Both the position numbers and the translations under genes were made by a program. Positions 1 to 11,485 of a stretch of DNA of 64,000 nt are shown here, one piece after another (within the stretch, counting starts at the first letter, position 1; each line of letters begins with the position of its first letter). The notes beneath the pieces were generated by a model. That model did no database searches and was not told where the DNA came from. It saw only the letters and a program-made list of their open reading frames with translations. The stretch spans positions 434,001 through 498,000 of the forward strand of contig JASANH010000735.1 in NCBI GenBank assembly GCA_030248295.1. Direction: 5' to 3'. The DNA is from Mesodorylaimus sp. YZB2_4 (lineage: Eukaryota > Nematoda > Enoplea > Dorylaimida > Dorylaimidae).

Positions 1-1542
1 GAGCTGAATTATTTATCGCTCGTGGTCTACAAAATGGGGCATGACAGCAGCTGATTTTCGTCCTCAGTGCACTACTCCACGCCAAACTTCTCGTGACTGA
101 CAGCGACACCTGCTGCTACCATAAAAGGTGTCAGGCCTCGGGTTCTCACGCTATCCCTCCCTTGCACACTGAGACCTAGGGCGGTGCCAAGACACGGGTA
201 TGTACTGTACGTGGGTGGACAGGCAGTTCAGCCTGACCACGCGGTGCAATTGAGAGGCCCCTCCAATCCTTCTCTACGTCATCCCATACCTGGCCAACTA
301 TTCATCACGCCATGTCTTCGCCATGCCGTGTGTGCTCTTGGTATTGTGGTTATAAGCACTAGGCCAGCTCTGAAACCATATTTTACACATATGCTCAAGA
401 ATGTGGTGCTTGAGTATGAATAAAGTATGATATGACTGACTGCGAAGTGGGTCTTTTGATACTGAAACTGGTAATTGCATAGGTAAAACAAGCACTTTAA
501 ATGTGCGTAAAATATAGTTTCAGAAAGGGGCTCCTGCACTTCTGGCTCCGTCCGCAGGGAGCTTAGAGTCACCTTCAGGCAGCTTGCCACCAAGATTGGG
601 GTGCATTGTGCGCATTTGGAGGTACCTTCCAAATTCAAGTCATAAAAGACAGTCTTCCGAGGAGATCTCAAACTCGCACTGGTTTCCTTTTGCCGCTCGT
701 CAATTCCCCTGACTGTCAGACCTGCGATCAACAGAACACCCAATGAGTTCTGCTGTTTTGCTTCCTTCATCCAAGCACTTTCAGCAAAAAGCCAAGAACT
801 GTTGTTGGTCTATGGCACAGTCTAAAAACCAGTTTCAACCCTTGCTGGCTAGAGTTCGAGTCATCTCATCTTGGCTATTTTGAGTTAGTTGGTGCTTGCA
901 GCTGTCAACATGTACTGCATCATCCTTGTTTGTTCTGAGGGCAGTAAGCACGGAAAAAGTGCCAAAACAGTTTGTTTGCAACAGAAAATCCTTGCGGACT
1001 TGGTTTTTTGCGGTTTTTGCCTTAACTACTGCACCGACTGATCGAAATCTCTCGAAGACGGGATTAAAGGGTGTGATTTATTTAGAGATGAATGCAGTCG
1101 GTCCGTAAGACGTGTCCGTTTCATTTAGAAAGAAGTCGAAGCAAATGCATTAGAAATTAGGTTTTGATGGCCTCAGGCGCGGGCGTACACTCAATAGTTT
1201 CTAGTTCTTAGACGGTATAGCGAAAGACCTATTGGCGAAGGGAAGTGCTAGTAATCAAGTTAGCTCTCTCTGACGTTGCCTAATGCGTGCGGGAGGTGTT
1301 GTTCATTAAGTTGCATAAGTGCAAATCAATCTCGCCGTCTCAATACAAATCTTTGCGGCCATTGCAAAGAGAATATAATTTCTTCAAAGACAAATTTCTT
1401 GTCACAATGTACATTTCGAATAAGAGTATACGATCACAGTATAATCAGTCTTTAGTATCCAACCGAAGACAACCTTCTCTTGGCGGGCTATGAGCCAACC
1501 CGATGAGCAGTGCACCCCGTAATCTGGGATATGCCACTAAAG
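1..1542. other. Intergenic region with one short inverted-repeat element
   Basis: No open frame here has splice-site support or a recognisable protein. The only structure I see is a MITE-like element at about 370-523, bounded by CTGAAACCATATTTTACAC at the left and its inverted counterpart at the right. The rest is unremarkable sequence downstream of the receptor gene that ends at 1543. Confidence 0.5.
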
Positions 1543-4302
1543 TTAGTGTCGTCTGAAGAAACAGAAACGTTCAAGCGTCCTTTTGAAAGCCATGCGGAAA
1601 TCGGGGCTAAATATGGTGTAGATGATGGGATTGACGGCCGAATTGACGTAGCCGAGCCACAGAAATATACTGTCCAAGGGCTCGGGTGCAGGACAGTTCT
1701 TGGGACCACCACATAGTGGTCTTATCAGAGCCAGCACGAAGAATGGTACCCAACATACAACGAAGATTCCCTGAAACACACGACGTTTTGGCCATGAAGA
1801 AACATTAACACCACAGACTGTTCAAACATTCGGCCTACTACTGGCCTCCTAGCATATTTTGAGACCCGGTGCAGTGCAATGCACAAGTCAAACCAACCAG
1901 TGTTGCGTACGCACACTGTACTGCCAGGCAAGTGCGAGTCCTTCGAAGCGTGTATGCAGAAATGTGGGACCCTGGCAGGACCTGACGAATAGTGAGACTT
2001 ACCGTAATTATAGCCAATGTTCGACCAGCGCGTCGTTCACGACTAGATTCGAGCGTTTCTTTTTTGGAACGTTGTTTCTTACGTTTTTGGCTGACCGCAG
2101 CCGTGGCAGCAATAGCGGCCACTTCGGACGCCTTCTGAGCTGCAGCAGCGCCCCCGGACAAGGAAGTGGAAGTGAGCTCGGACTGCGAGAATGTTGAGTG
2201 CCTGGAACCACGGGCCCCCTTGGCCGCCAGCGCTGCTGAACAAGTCGGCGAGTTCAAGGACTGCGCTCGGACTCTGCTCACCGTCAACGACTCCCTCTTC
2301 TCTCGGGCGATCAAAGGGGACGGTGTCGGTGACTCGAGACCTTCCAGGGGCGAGTCGGTGTCCTCGTCAGTCATACCGGACGATCCTAAAGTGGGAGCTC
2401 CGTTACGTCGTTCCTGCACTGACATGGGCGCCGGGGCGACGATGGCCGTCGAAGGGACCGGGCCGCCGCCTTGGTACGGCAGGCGAACGGAAGCTGAGTA
2501 ATCGACGGCGAAGGCGGAGGCTGTGGAGATGTCGTCGCAACCACTCGAATATTCTTCGTTGAACGAGTAGCAAGAACTCGCCGTCGAAACAACACCCGCT
2601 CCTTTGTACACGCTCAAATGACCGTTTCGAACGGCTCGGGACTCCGGATCGACGCCGATGGCTGTCGGTTCGTTGGAGGACGGTTGGATGACCCGAATCT
2701 GAACCTGAGCACGATTCTTTTGCGATTGCGATTGCGACCGACTTTTCGGCTGAGCTTTGACCGAACGAGTAGTTGAAGATTTTTCACCACTTTTACGCTT
2801 TCGAAACGTGGAACGTCGTCGATCAGTGCCGTCTTGGTTTTGTTGTAGTGCTAGAATTTTGGCTCGCAATTGAGCCACTGTATTGCTTCGTCTTTTCACC
2901 TAAAATTGATTTTACATTTGAAAAAACCTGGCCGTTTTAAGCTCGGAACATATTTTGTATCAAAAAATCTTTGCACCTAGCCTTTGAAGACGGGCTTAGG
3001 AAAAGACGGTTGAGCTGCTTCAATATTCACTCGCTCATCACAAAGATTGCACGAAAGGTCATGTTTCCAGGCGAGTATGGCTTAGGCATTCGATCTTGGC
3101 CACTGACATCTCATGAAGAATGCAGGGCAGAGGGTGCGAGGGCGAGGGGCAAACACGTCGCGCTGGTTTTTGTCTAATAAGCGATCAGACAACGATTCCT
3201 CGTTTCTTATTGGGGAGCGCGCTCGATTTCCAGGAACTCTATCCGCGGCGGGCCTGTACAAACACAGTTTGTAAAAGGAGCGAGGTGTTGTGAGGGAGGC
3301 TGACAATTAGAGCACGCCCGCTGGGCATAATGAAATATGGGAGCGCGCCCTTCAGCCATAATTATTCCTAATCTCAGCCGTGCTGACGTCATCTGAGCGG
3401 GCTCTTAACTAACCTGCATTTGTATCCGTCGTTTGGCCGCTTTATAAATCTTCCAGTACAAAATACAAATGAGCACCAGAGGGCCGTAGAAGGCTGTGGT
3501 GGTGGAGAATATTTGGTATCCGATGGCTTGCGAAATGAGACACTCGTTCCTGACTTCGACGCGGCAAGTGAACTGCGAGTCCTTCCAGCCCAAGATGGGG
3601 GCCACGCTGACGCACAGCGAGACCACCCACACGATCAGGATCATGAGGCCGATGCGCTTCGGGGTCCTCTTTTGTATGTAAGTCACGTCGGTGATGGACC
3701 AGTACCTGCAAGGGCGGGGTGAGCAGGGTGGGCCGGGGGGTACTGTAGGCTTACCTGTCCAGAGCAATGGCCAGCAGGTGCAATATGGACGAAGTACAGG
3801 CGAGCACGTCGCTAACGATCCAGAAATCGCACATGGGCACACCCAGGTGCCACTGACGATTGATGTCGTAGAGGGCGGCCAGGGGGCTGACCAGCACGCC
3901 GACTGTCAGGTCGGCCACGGCCAGCGAGAGGACAAGATAATATTGGGCTCGTTGCAATTCCCGCTCGAGCACAATAGCAGTTATGACTAAAATATTGCCC
4001 ACGATCATGACCATGATCAATAGGCCTAATGTGAGTGCCAGGAAAACCGATTCCGCTATGCCGAATGGCTCGGGACGGTCGAGTCGTTCTTCGCAAGTTC
4101 CATTTTCTCCGCCATCTTCACTCGCCCTGATTAAAGAAGCCATTATTTTCTCGGAACTGGCCTCGCTCGTACTAAGCAAGTATCGATCCCTCATATCAAA
4201 CGATACCGATAAAGGCGAGTTGGTGGCGGCCACCGTAGCCGCCGGGGTGAGCGAGGCGAGCACGGCGGCCAGCAATGAGGTATTGGCCAGCAGAACTTTC
4301 AT
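1543..4302 (-). CDS. 5-HT1-like serotonin receptor (class A aminergic GPCR)
   Basis: Seven-transmembrane amine receptor of the plasma membrane. Exons (minus): 4302-3755, 3705-3414, 2899-2003, 1770-1543; phases agree and give about 654 aa. The start is the ATG at 4302, which opens a signal-peptide-like hydrophobic N-terminus (MKVLLANTSLLAAVLA). Visible marks: GN in TM1, LSLAVADL in TM2, the amine-binding Asp in VSDVLACTSS of TM3, DRYWSIT after TM3, CWVPFF in TM6, NPIIY in TM7, and a short tail ending near FCFFRRH. The TM3-TM5 stretch (KRTPKRIGL, ILGWKD, LYWKIYKAAKRRI) resembles insect 5-HT1 receptors, which usually couple to Gi. The third intracellular loop is very long (about residues 275-572), basic and Ser-rich. 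An octopamine- or dopamine-type ligand cannot be excluded from sequence, but 5-HT1 is the best fit. Confidence 0.85.
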
Positions 4303-7300
4303 CCTCGGCCAGCACACTTAGGAACGCATAATGCGCTTATCAGTTTATGACGCCTCCGCCGAGCGACGACCAGCACTCATCCTAATTGAACGATTGCTCT
4401 CTTCCGATCCTCGTCCTGCAACAAAACAAACCCGCTCAATCCGAGTCGGCCGAACTGGCCCGGGCCGAGTTATTCTATACAATAAGTGACACAGGCCCCG
4501 CGGGACCCGAGTCGATAATGGTCATAAAAGCATCTCGGAATGGGGCCCAGCGATCGAGCAGTTACAAGTTGCAAAAAGGGTCGTGAACTCGTCGGGCTCG
4601 GATGGAATTTGATCGATGGCCAACGCTTAGCTCCTGTCTCGGAAAATCCGTCTCCGCGCCGCTCATGCGTTTGATCAGCTTTCGGGGCGGCGGGTGCCCC
4701 GGAGACAGTGAACACGATACATCAATTCTCACGCCGCGCTGCTAGCCGCTTCGCAAAGCGTTTACTCGGGCTCTTTTCTCGGACGGTGCACAGGTTAGGC
4801 GACGACGCCGGTTGCCATCGCAATCGCGCCAGGATGTTTTCCTTATAAGGCGTATAATCGGATGTAGTAGCACAACGCAGATGCGTCTCCCGTCTCCCGG
4901 CCACCTCGCCTTGAATCGAGGCCGACACCTCGCCGCCTCTTATCTGCCCGCTACAGTGCAGTCGATAAGCCGACCTGCGCTCTCGCCAGTTTCGCACAGG
5001 TTTCCAGCGAAAATAGACACTCGCTCAGAGACCTCCTCGGGCGCCAGTCGAATAAGTGATTTATGATCAACCCGTATTCATTAGTCCTTTTTATAAAATG
5101 ATCGAAGACACTCCAAATCGTCGCCCATTGCCAGAATCGCAAAGAAAAGCGGTGGCTGGCAACAAAGCGCCATTAGGCCGCCACACCATGGAGCCAGTAC
5201 CCATTCAAACCAATCCCGCCTCCCCCCTTCGTTAGCATATTTCCAGCCAACTGAAATCACAGACACCCGCAACGAGCTCGGACAACTCGCGGAGGGACAC
5301 TTGGGCCGCGCGTCCCCCGACCCCCGCCTAATCAGGTCAAGCTCGGTCCACACAGGTGATGAGGGCTCTAATTGCTACAGGCTACGGTAGGCCGATCGCT
5401 TAACGTTGGACATTGTGGACTGTATGACGGGCCAGGGATGAGGAGGCATCGCCCTCGGCGACGGGCCTGGCCATTCTCGTTCATTAGAACGGGACCCTCC
5501 GAGTCGGCCAAGGAAAATGGCGAAGACACCGAGTGCTGGCCAAGAGCTCGGCGAGGAATACGAAGACGGGCGTGTACGCTTTTTAAGCGGAAGGCGTCCG
5601 TTCACGCTCTTTCCGGCACCCTGGCTCGAGTGAAAAGAAATGGCACACGCAAAGCTTTGAAGCGGGCTCTCAGAATCCGAATACATAAGTCTCAGATTCA
5701 TGTAGGCCCACATGCGATACACGAAGGTGCTTCTAAGGGACGGAAGAACGAGCCAGGGAAACCGACCCACCACACCACAGCCCGAACCGACATACGAAGC
5801 GGGCGCAGACGGTAAGCCGAGGCCCGCTGATTTAAATCCGGATGCCTTTCCAGAATAAAAATGTAACTAATGAATGAGACAAGTCTGACTCGCTTCGATC
5901 AATAATTATACACAATAAACGACAACCATTTCACCCACCCTCACTGTCAAAAACTTGGATGCTACTCGGAACTCGCAAGCAATCACCACGCGACCAGTTT
6001 TCCCACACAAGAAAATGATCAAGACTGCATTGGTTATCGAACGAAGACGAGCCCCCATTGCACATTCAAACTGCAAAGTGAATGACGCAAAAATAAATCC
6101 GCTCATTTTACTCGCCTATTTCGAGGATTGAAAAGACGAAAGCGAAAAGAGGATTCGCATGGCCTTAACGGGATAAGAAAGCTTAGACACGCTTTCTTAC
6201 TTTGGCCAAAGCGCCTTAGCTGAAATGAGTCAATGCACGATGGCGTGAACAAAGAAGGGAAGCAGTAAGGAGGAAGTGAAACTCTGGCTTCTCGGCTGCT
6301 ACCTCGTTTAGGCATGTCCGAGTCCTCTACTGCGCTTCTCCCCACCAAGTGTCCACTGGCAGAAGGCAGTGTTGGATGCCCGGATGACATGCTGTAGCGA
6401 GTCCCTCACCTGCTTAGGGCTCAGGGAGGAAGCCAGGGCACAAATTACTAGATACCTTGCACGGAGCCGTCAGCACAAGATCCTGATCGGCAAGCAATCC
6501 GAGTCTAACGAACAGGTTTCGTGTCGAGTCAAGGAGATAAGATTCCCAGTTGGAGACTTTGGACACCAATAAAGAAGAAAGGAGATAAAAATTCTTGTTT
6601 TTATCGTCCTAGAATCAGGCTAGCTTGAGCTCTAAATTTCCCAGTTCCAATTATTCTATGGTTATTGTTCACCACCCGTCGCCCGACGCGCCCTGACGAA
6701 TAGGATTTAGTGGCCTCGTTACAGGGCCTTCTTGGCTACCACTGCCAGCCATCTCCTCCTTTCCTAATTCTCTTCGTTACGCCCTTTCATTTTCGAATTC
6801 AAATCTCGAAAACATAAAAAAAGATTAAATTCGGAGGTGCTTTAGCTCCGGCTTTGCCAATCTACAGTAAGCACACAGTCGGCAAGCATACAGAAATTTG
6901 ATTAAAATGAAGCAAAGCGTGGCGTACAAATTATGGAAACCCCAAAAACTAGGACTCGTTAGCATGAAAAACAAAAGTTTTTAAGCAAAACTATGAAATG
7001 AGTTGGTGGCACGTTGTGACATTCGTCCTTCATTTTCACTTGGACAGCCGCACATTGCGGGCAGTGAGTGAACGCCGTCGGAGCAGGACGTGCTAGTGCC
7101 ACACACCGTGTCAGCCCGTTGCTAGTAATTGCACGGCGGCTCGTGTCGGAGTCACTGGCCGGCCTATTCTTTGCACCTGCCACCAAATTGACATTCTTCT
7201 AAGATAAGTCCGTTGACGTCAGGCGCAAATGCGGGGATAAGGTGTAATTTAAGGGAAGGCCTCTCCGCTCCTATGCTCATGATGCAATTGAGTCCGTATT

Positions 7301-9645
7301 CACCACTCAAATAGAAGCTCCATTTTGGGAAGTGAATCAACGTCAACACTTTCCTAGTATAGGAAGGGTGCATTTCGAGTCGTCCAGGGATAGGCTTAGG
7401 AATGACGCAACTGACCCGAAATAGACGAGATAAAAGGGGAAAGCAGGTAGGAGCAAGTGCCCACGCAGTGCAGTCTTGACATGCAGGCGTGGACTAGTCT
7501 CCCTGGCCGATCAGTGTGTGACCCTTGTCGATCTCCCCTGGCTGGGGGACGTCAACCCATCGGGTTGATGTTTCAGCGGAGGTATGGTCCGACTCCGGAG
7601 TTTGTGGTCCCGCATCCTCTCCCACGCCCGCCAATCGGAGGGTCGCAAGTGCACTGGTTCAAGGAACAGTTTTGCCTCCCCCCCCATAAGTCAGCAATCG
7701 GTATTGGTAGAGGACTGAACTTCTCTATGCACATCAGTCCCAGGCCCGTCAGAACCCCTTTGACGGGCGGCACGCGCGGCGAGTCAACACGGCCCGTAGT
7801 GTGTCGGCAATAAACTCAACACGAGGTGTCCGTGAACTGCATGAGGTAGCTCATGGCTTGAGCCATCCTCCGGTCAAGCCTAGTTTGCTCTGGGGCGAGC
7901 CAAGGACAAGTGTTACATGCCTACACTTCAAGCTATGCTCTGTTGGTTACAGATGGAATTCGACAGTTCGAGTCCGCGCAGGACAACGCGATGGACTGCA
8001 TGGTGCCTCGCCAGCCTGCGGGCTACCGGCCTCGTGGCCTGGTGGGTTCGGCGTCTGCCTCTCACGCCAGGTGCGCACTTACGGGTGAGTGTTCGACTCG
8101 CGGGCCGGTAAATCATTTCGTGTAAAATGTGTCCCTTCACCCTCGAGTGCGCATAAGCGTTTGGTGATGTGGTAAAACATGAACATGGTGCCTGCATACT
8201 CCAGGCTGACTCTCCTGACTGCCTGAATCCTGAATCGGCTCTCACGACCCTCCTCGAGGTGTGCGTTCATGGGTCAGACGGTTAAGCCCAGCTGAAGGAG
8301 GCTTACCAGCTGGTACTCGTGCGATTCGAGACCGCGAGTACTCTTGGTAATGCTGGAAAAGTTTAAAAAATTTGCACTGTAAGCCCAGGAGAGTGTTCAG
8401 TAGAGAGAGTGAGTGAGAGGCACCAACGTGAGCCAAGAACGAGGCGGGCCCAAAACTGGTCAGATGCATGAATGAGACGTACTGTATGCTAATGAGCATG
8501 CTTTGGCCATAAATCCCATTATCACTACAGCACATTCATTCAGTGCCGATGGCTGATTGCAAAATGCAGAATTTTCCTGGCGAGCACGGAAACGTCACGT
8601 TTATTTATTTGTAGTGGCAGCAAAAAGCAAAACAATGTGTGAGGGACACATGACACGCCATCTTGAAATTCATCTGACACAAACAAAAATCGATCCGAAA
8701 CGGCACCGTTTGCTGCCTTGGACGACTGAAGCCAGAGGATGAAGCGGGAGCAAGATACTCGAAGTATACCCTGGCGCTGTGGCAAATGTAACCCTCGTGC
8801 CTGGCGGGCCACGGCGACCTGGCTGGGAGAAATCAGCCCGTCGGGTTGATGTTACAGCCGCAGGTATAGTCGCGAGACTGCCTGCCCTACCTTGCCAGCA
8901 ACCTCCCTCCAACATCTTCCAGGCTTGGCTGAACAGGCCAGTCCACAGGTTTGTGCGCTATACACGTTGATTGCATAGCCAACCCAGCTAACCTCGCGAC
9001 CCAAGTTTAGTCGGAGTGAATCGCACCCAGGCGCGGGAGATGGGAGAGACCGAAGTCTCTGCCACAAAATCTCCGACTGGAGCAAGTCAAGACTCGCGAC
9101 TATCTACCGCTGAAACATCAACCGAAGTGGATCAGCTGACGTCTCCTGCCAGGGGAGAGTATCCATCTGCCGACCGCCGAGGTGCTGGTGCATCTGAGCA
9201 GGGTGGCTCGCGGGAGGGGGTCACTTTCCTTGAATCAGTTGAGGATGGGAAAGTGGGCGGCCAGCCAGCGAGCTGCAGTGGCCTGCTCAGGTGAGTTTAA
9301 TTTCTGTGTCATCGAGCTGCTGTGGTCATCCAGTAACCGCCCCCTGTTCTGCTTGGTGGGTCTAATTTATGCGTCATCAGTAAGGTACATCAGCATTTTT
9401 TTGCATGGGAAAGGTCTGATGGTGAGATGGTGCACTTTTCAGCGGGTGCAACCTATCCACTGGAAGGGTCAAACTTGCCTCTGACATCACCATCTACTTT
9501 GGCGCAAATAATTTCAAATTCAAGAAAGTGATCATCAGGTTCGGAGGGTACTGTAAGTGTGCGCGGGCAACGTGGATGGCGAAGCATGGCTATCAAGCCG
9601 ATTCTGACCTGATTGATCGATAAACATCCGAGATTTGATACGATA
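4303..9645. other. Long intergenic region upstream of the GPCR and YIPF6 genes
   Basis: No gene recognised. 4.3-7.4 kb is unique-looking sequence without supported exons and presumably holds the GPCR promoter and 5' leader. 7.45-8.27 kb holds a composite repeat also present at 14.75-15.66 kb. 8.83-9.29 kb holds another dispersed family, marked by CCCGTCGGGTTGATG and GAGAGACCGAAGTCTCT, that recurs near 13.9, 36.0, 41.7, 48.1 and 52.5 kb. Confidence 0.5.
7450..8270 (+). repeat. Dispersed composite repeat with tRNA-like 3' segment
   Basis: This segment shares long stretches with 14.75-15.66 kb: the CCGTCAGAA..CGGC..CGAGGTGTC block, the CTTGAG(C/T)CATCCTC(C/T)GGTCA block, and a segment with GGCGTCTGCCTCTCACGC followed by a B-box-like GTGTTCGACTCGC. 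The order GGCCTGGTGGG - CTGCCTCTCACGC - GTTCGACTC is that of a tRNA-derived SINE head. No intact coding frame is present. Confidence 0.5.
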
Positions 9646-11007
9646 ATGATGAAATCAGAGGGGCGATCGGGTGGATATGTGCAAATGTCATCAGTTGATA
9701 TCGATGAGGTATTCGAGCTTCCATGTTTTTTGTTTAAATCGAGAGATTTACCCTTTTTAGCTGCAGTTGATCCAAGATGATTCGGCGGAGTTATCGAATT
9801 TAGAAGGAAGCATTGGAAGTTCGAATGCCAGAGGCGCCAATGGACAAAGGAGTAATGATGGACGACGCGACGGGGGTGCCGGACTCGACACGCTGGATGA
9901 GCCCGTTACGCAAACCCTTGTAAGCGAACTGTTCTTCATTTTTTCCTCATGCTGATTTTCTAGGCTCACAATTATTCAGTGAATTTTGCCCACTGAAACT
10001 GCACAGCACAAGTAGACTGAGATCGGGGAATTACCACACAGTTAAATTAGCGAAAGCAGATCTGGAATCTTTCAAAGTTGAAATTATTCTGGGAGTACCT
10101 GGAACTCACTTTTTTAGAAACGCGACTTGTCAGCAGTCGGGTCGAAATTTATGCACGTTCTTTATCCGCGCCAAAGTCAATCGCTTTTGCGAGATTGGGA
10201 CCTCTGGGGTCCGTTATTTTTGTGCGTTATAATTGCTCTGTAAGTTCCAATTTCCATTTGCTAAGTTGCCGAAAAGGTTGTAAAAATTTCCCACTTTTTA
10301 GGCTCCTTCAAGAACAAGATACGCACGGTCCCGCATTCACGGAAGCATTCATAATAACATTCTTCGGTGCCTGTGTTGTGACGGTCAATGTCAAATTATT
10401 GGGTGGAACAATGTAAGTCGTTTATGGCTGCCCTTTTTCGGATTAAACGTTAAATTCTGCTGTTTAGTTCCTTTTTTCAAAGCCTTTGCGTTTTGGGATA
10501 TTGCTTACTTCCTTGCACGGCAGCTTTGATCATCTGCAAAATAATATTATGGACGACAAACCCGACGAAGCTTCTATTCGTTATTCGCCTTTTGATAACT
10601 ATCGCTGGATTCTCGTGGGCTACATTTGGTAAGATTATCTGCTATTTTCCCCCTAATCTGAAACCATACTTTACAAACCGCGTGCAAAACCGGCCTCACG
10701 GATCTACTTCTCCGCAAAGTAGATCCGTGACTAGCCTGGTGGGATAAAGTTGAAACTCGATTTTACCAATGGAATAAGAAACCAGAACACGAAAGCGCCA
10801 CATTACTGCAAGTGGTAAAAGTTGGTTTCAGAAAGGGGTCAATAGTGAGTGATATTAGGTTACTAATTATCGGCTTTTTCAGCTTCGACTGCCTTCTTGA
10901 GTGGAAGTCTGCCATCGAGGCGTAAAGGGCTGGCTATATATCCTATATTTTTATTCTACTTTGTTGTAAGTTGGTTGATTATATCGCAGACTCATTATGG
11001 TCATTAA
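9646..11007 (+). CDS. YIPF6: YIPF6-like Yip1-domain Golgi membrane protein
   Basis: Multi-pass membrane protein of the Yip1 family, which binds Rab GTPases and acts in ER-Golgi traffic. Exons: 9646-9708, 9761-9919, 10118-10239, 10302-10412, 10468-10628, 10883-11007, about 246 aa with consistent phases. Landmarks shared with animal YIPF6 are TLDEPV, the RDLSAVGSKFMHVLYP segment, LLRDWDLWGPL, KLLGG, SFFQSLCVLGYCLLP and the C-terminal AIYPIFLFYFVVSWLI. Five hydrophobic segments follow residue ~100, as expected. The first exon (ATG ATG at 9646) is less certain than the rest. Intron 5 carries a MITE-like element with a perfect internal hairpin (10696-10730). The 3' end faces the Dickkopf-like gene. 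Confidence 0.9.
10658..10831. mobile_element. MITE-like element, family 1, in YIPF6 intron 5
   Basis: Inverted ends CTGAAACCATACTTTAC at the left and a degraded GGTAAAAGTTGGTTTCAG at the right enclose about 174 bp with no coding frame. It contains a perfect 14-bp fold-back (10696-10709 with 10717-10730, loop of 7 nt). The same ends recur at 370-523, three times at 45.28-45.72 kb, and at 46604-46725, 59699-59794 and 59887-60040. Confidence 0.65.
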
Positions 11008-11485
11008 ATTATGTAAATTAAGTTTTTTTCTGCAAGCGGGTTTCTTTCTGGAAAAGGCATTTCGTGATGTTGGTAGGATTGTGATGGAATAATGTGCTTT
11101 TGGGCCTCCGCACAACGTATGATAGTTGGACGTATACTGTGCCGCGTATTGTACGTCATGCGTGTCTGCAATGGTGTAGTGTGGCTAGTAGACTGGACTG
11201 ATATCCAAGAGGGTTCGAATCTTGCTCAGGGTCAAGTTTTGTGTCTTTGTCCAAATTTACTTCCTTATTGCACGCAAATCAAGCAAGCATATTAATTAGG
11301 GTGGGCAACACGAACTATGTTCTCCATAAGATCACACTTTGCGACATTCTCCATGCCTATAGTACACGTAATGACCATGGACCCAGTGCACATATTCTAC
11401 ACGGCGAGCGAGTCATGGCAAAAAATGATGCAATTAGGCAGTCCATCCACCGGCGCAATTACGACCCACGAGCTTGGCTGCGTGC
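11008..11485. other. Convergent intergenic spacer between YIPF6 and the Dickkopf-like gene
   Basis: About 480 bp holding the 3' ends of two convergent genes. I see no repeat match, no supported exon and no clear RNA gene. Confidence 0.5.

Noticed and set aside
1838-2002. Continuation of the long GPCR loop exon past 2003
   Set aside because: The open frame continues, but a perfect donor at 2002 and the TM6 exon at 1770 restore the TLAIIT-GIFVVCWVPFF sequence.
5372-5815. 147-codon plus-strand open frame and its antisense partner
   Set aside because: Arg-rich on both strands; typical of GC-skewed non-coding DNA, with no family match.
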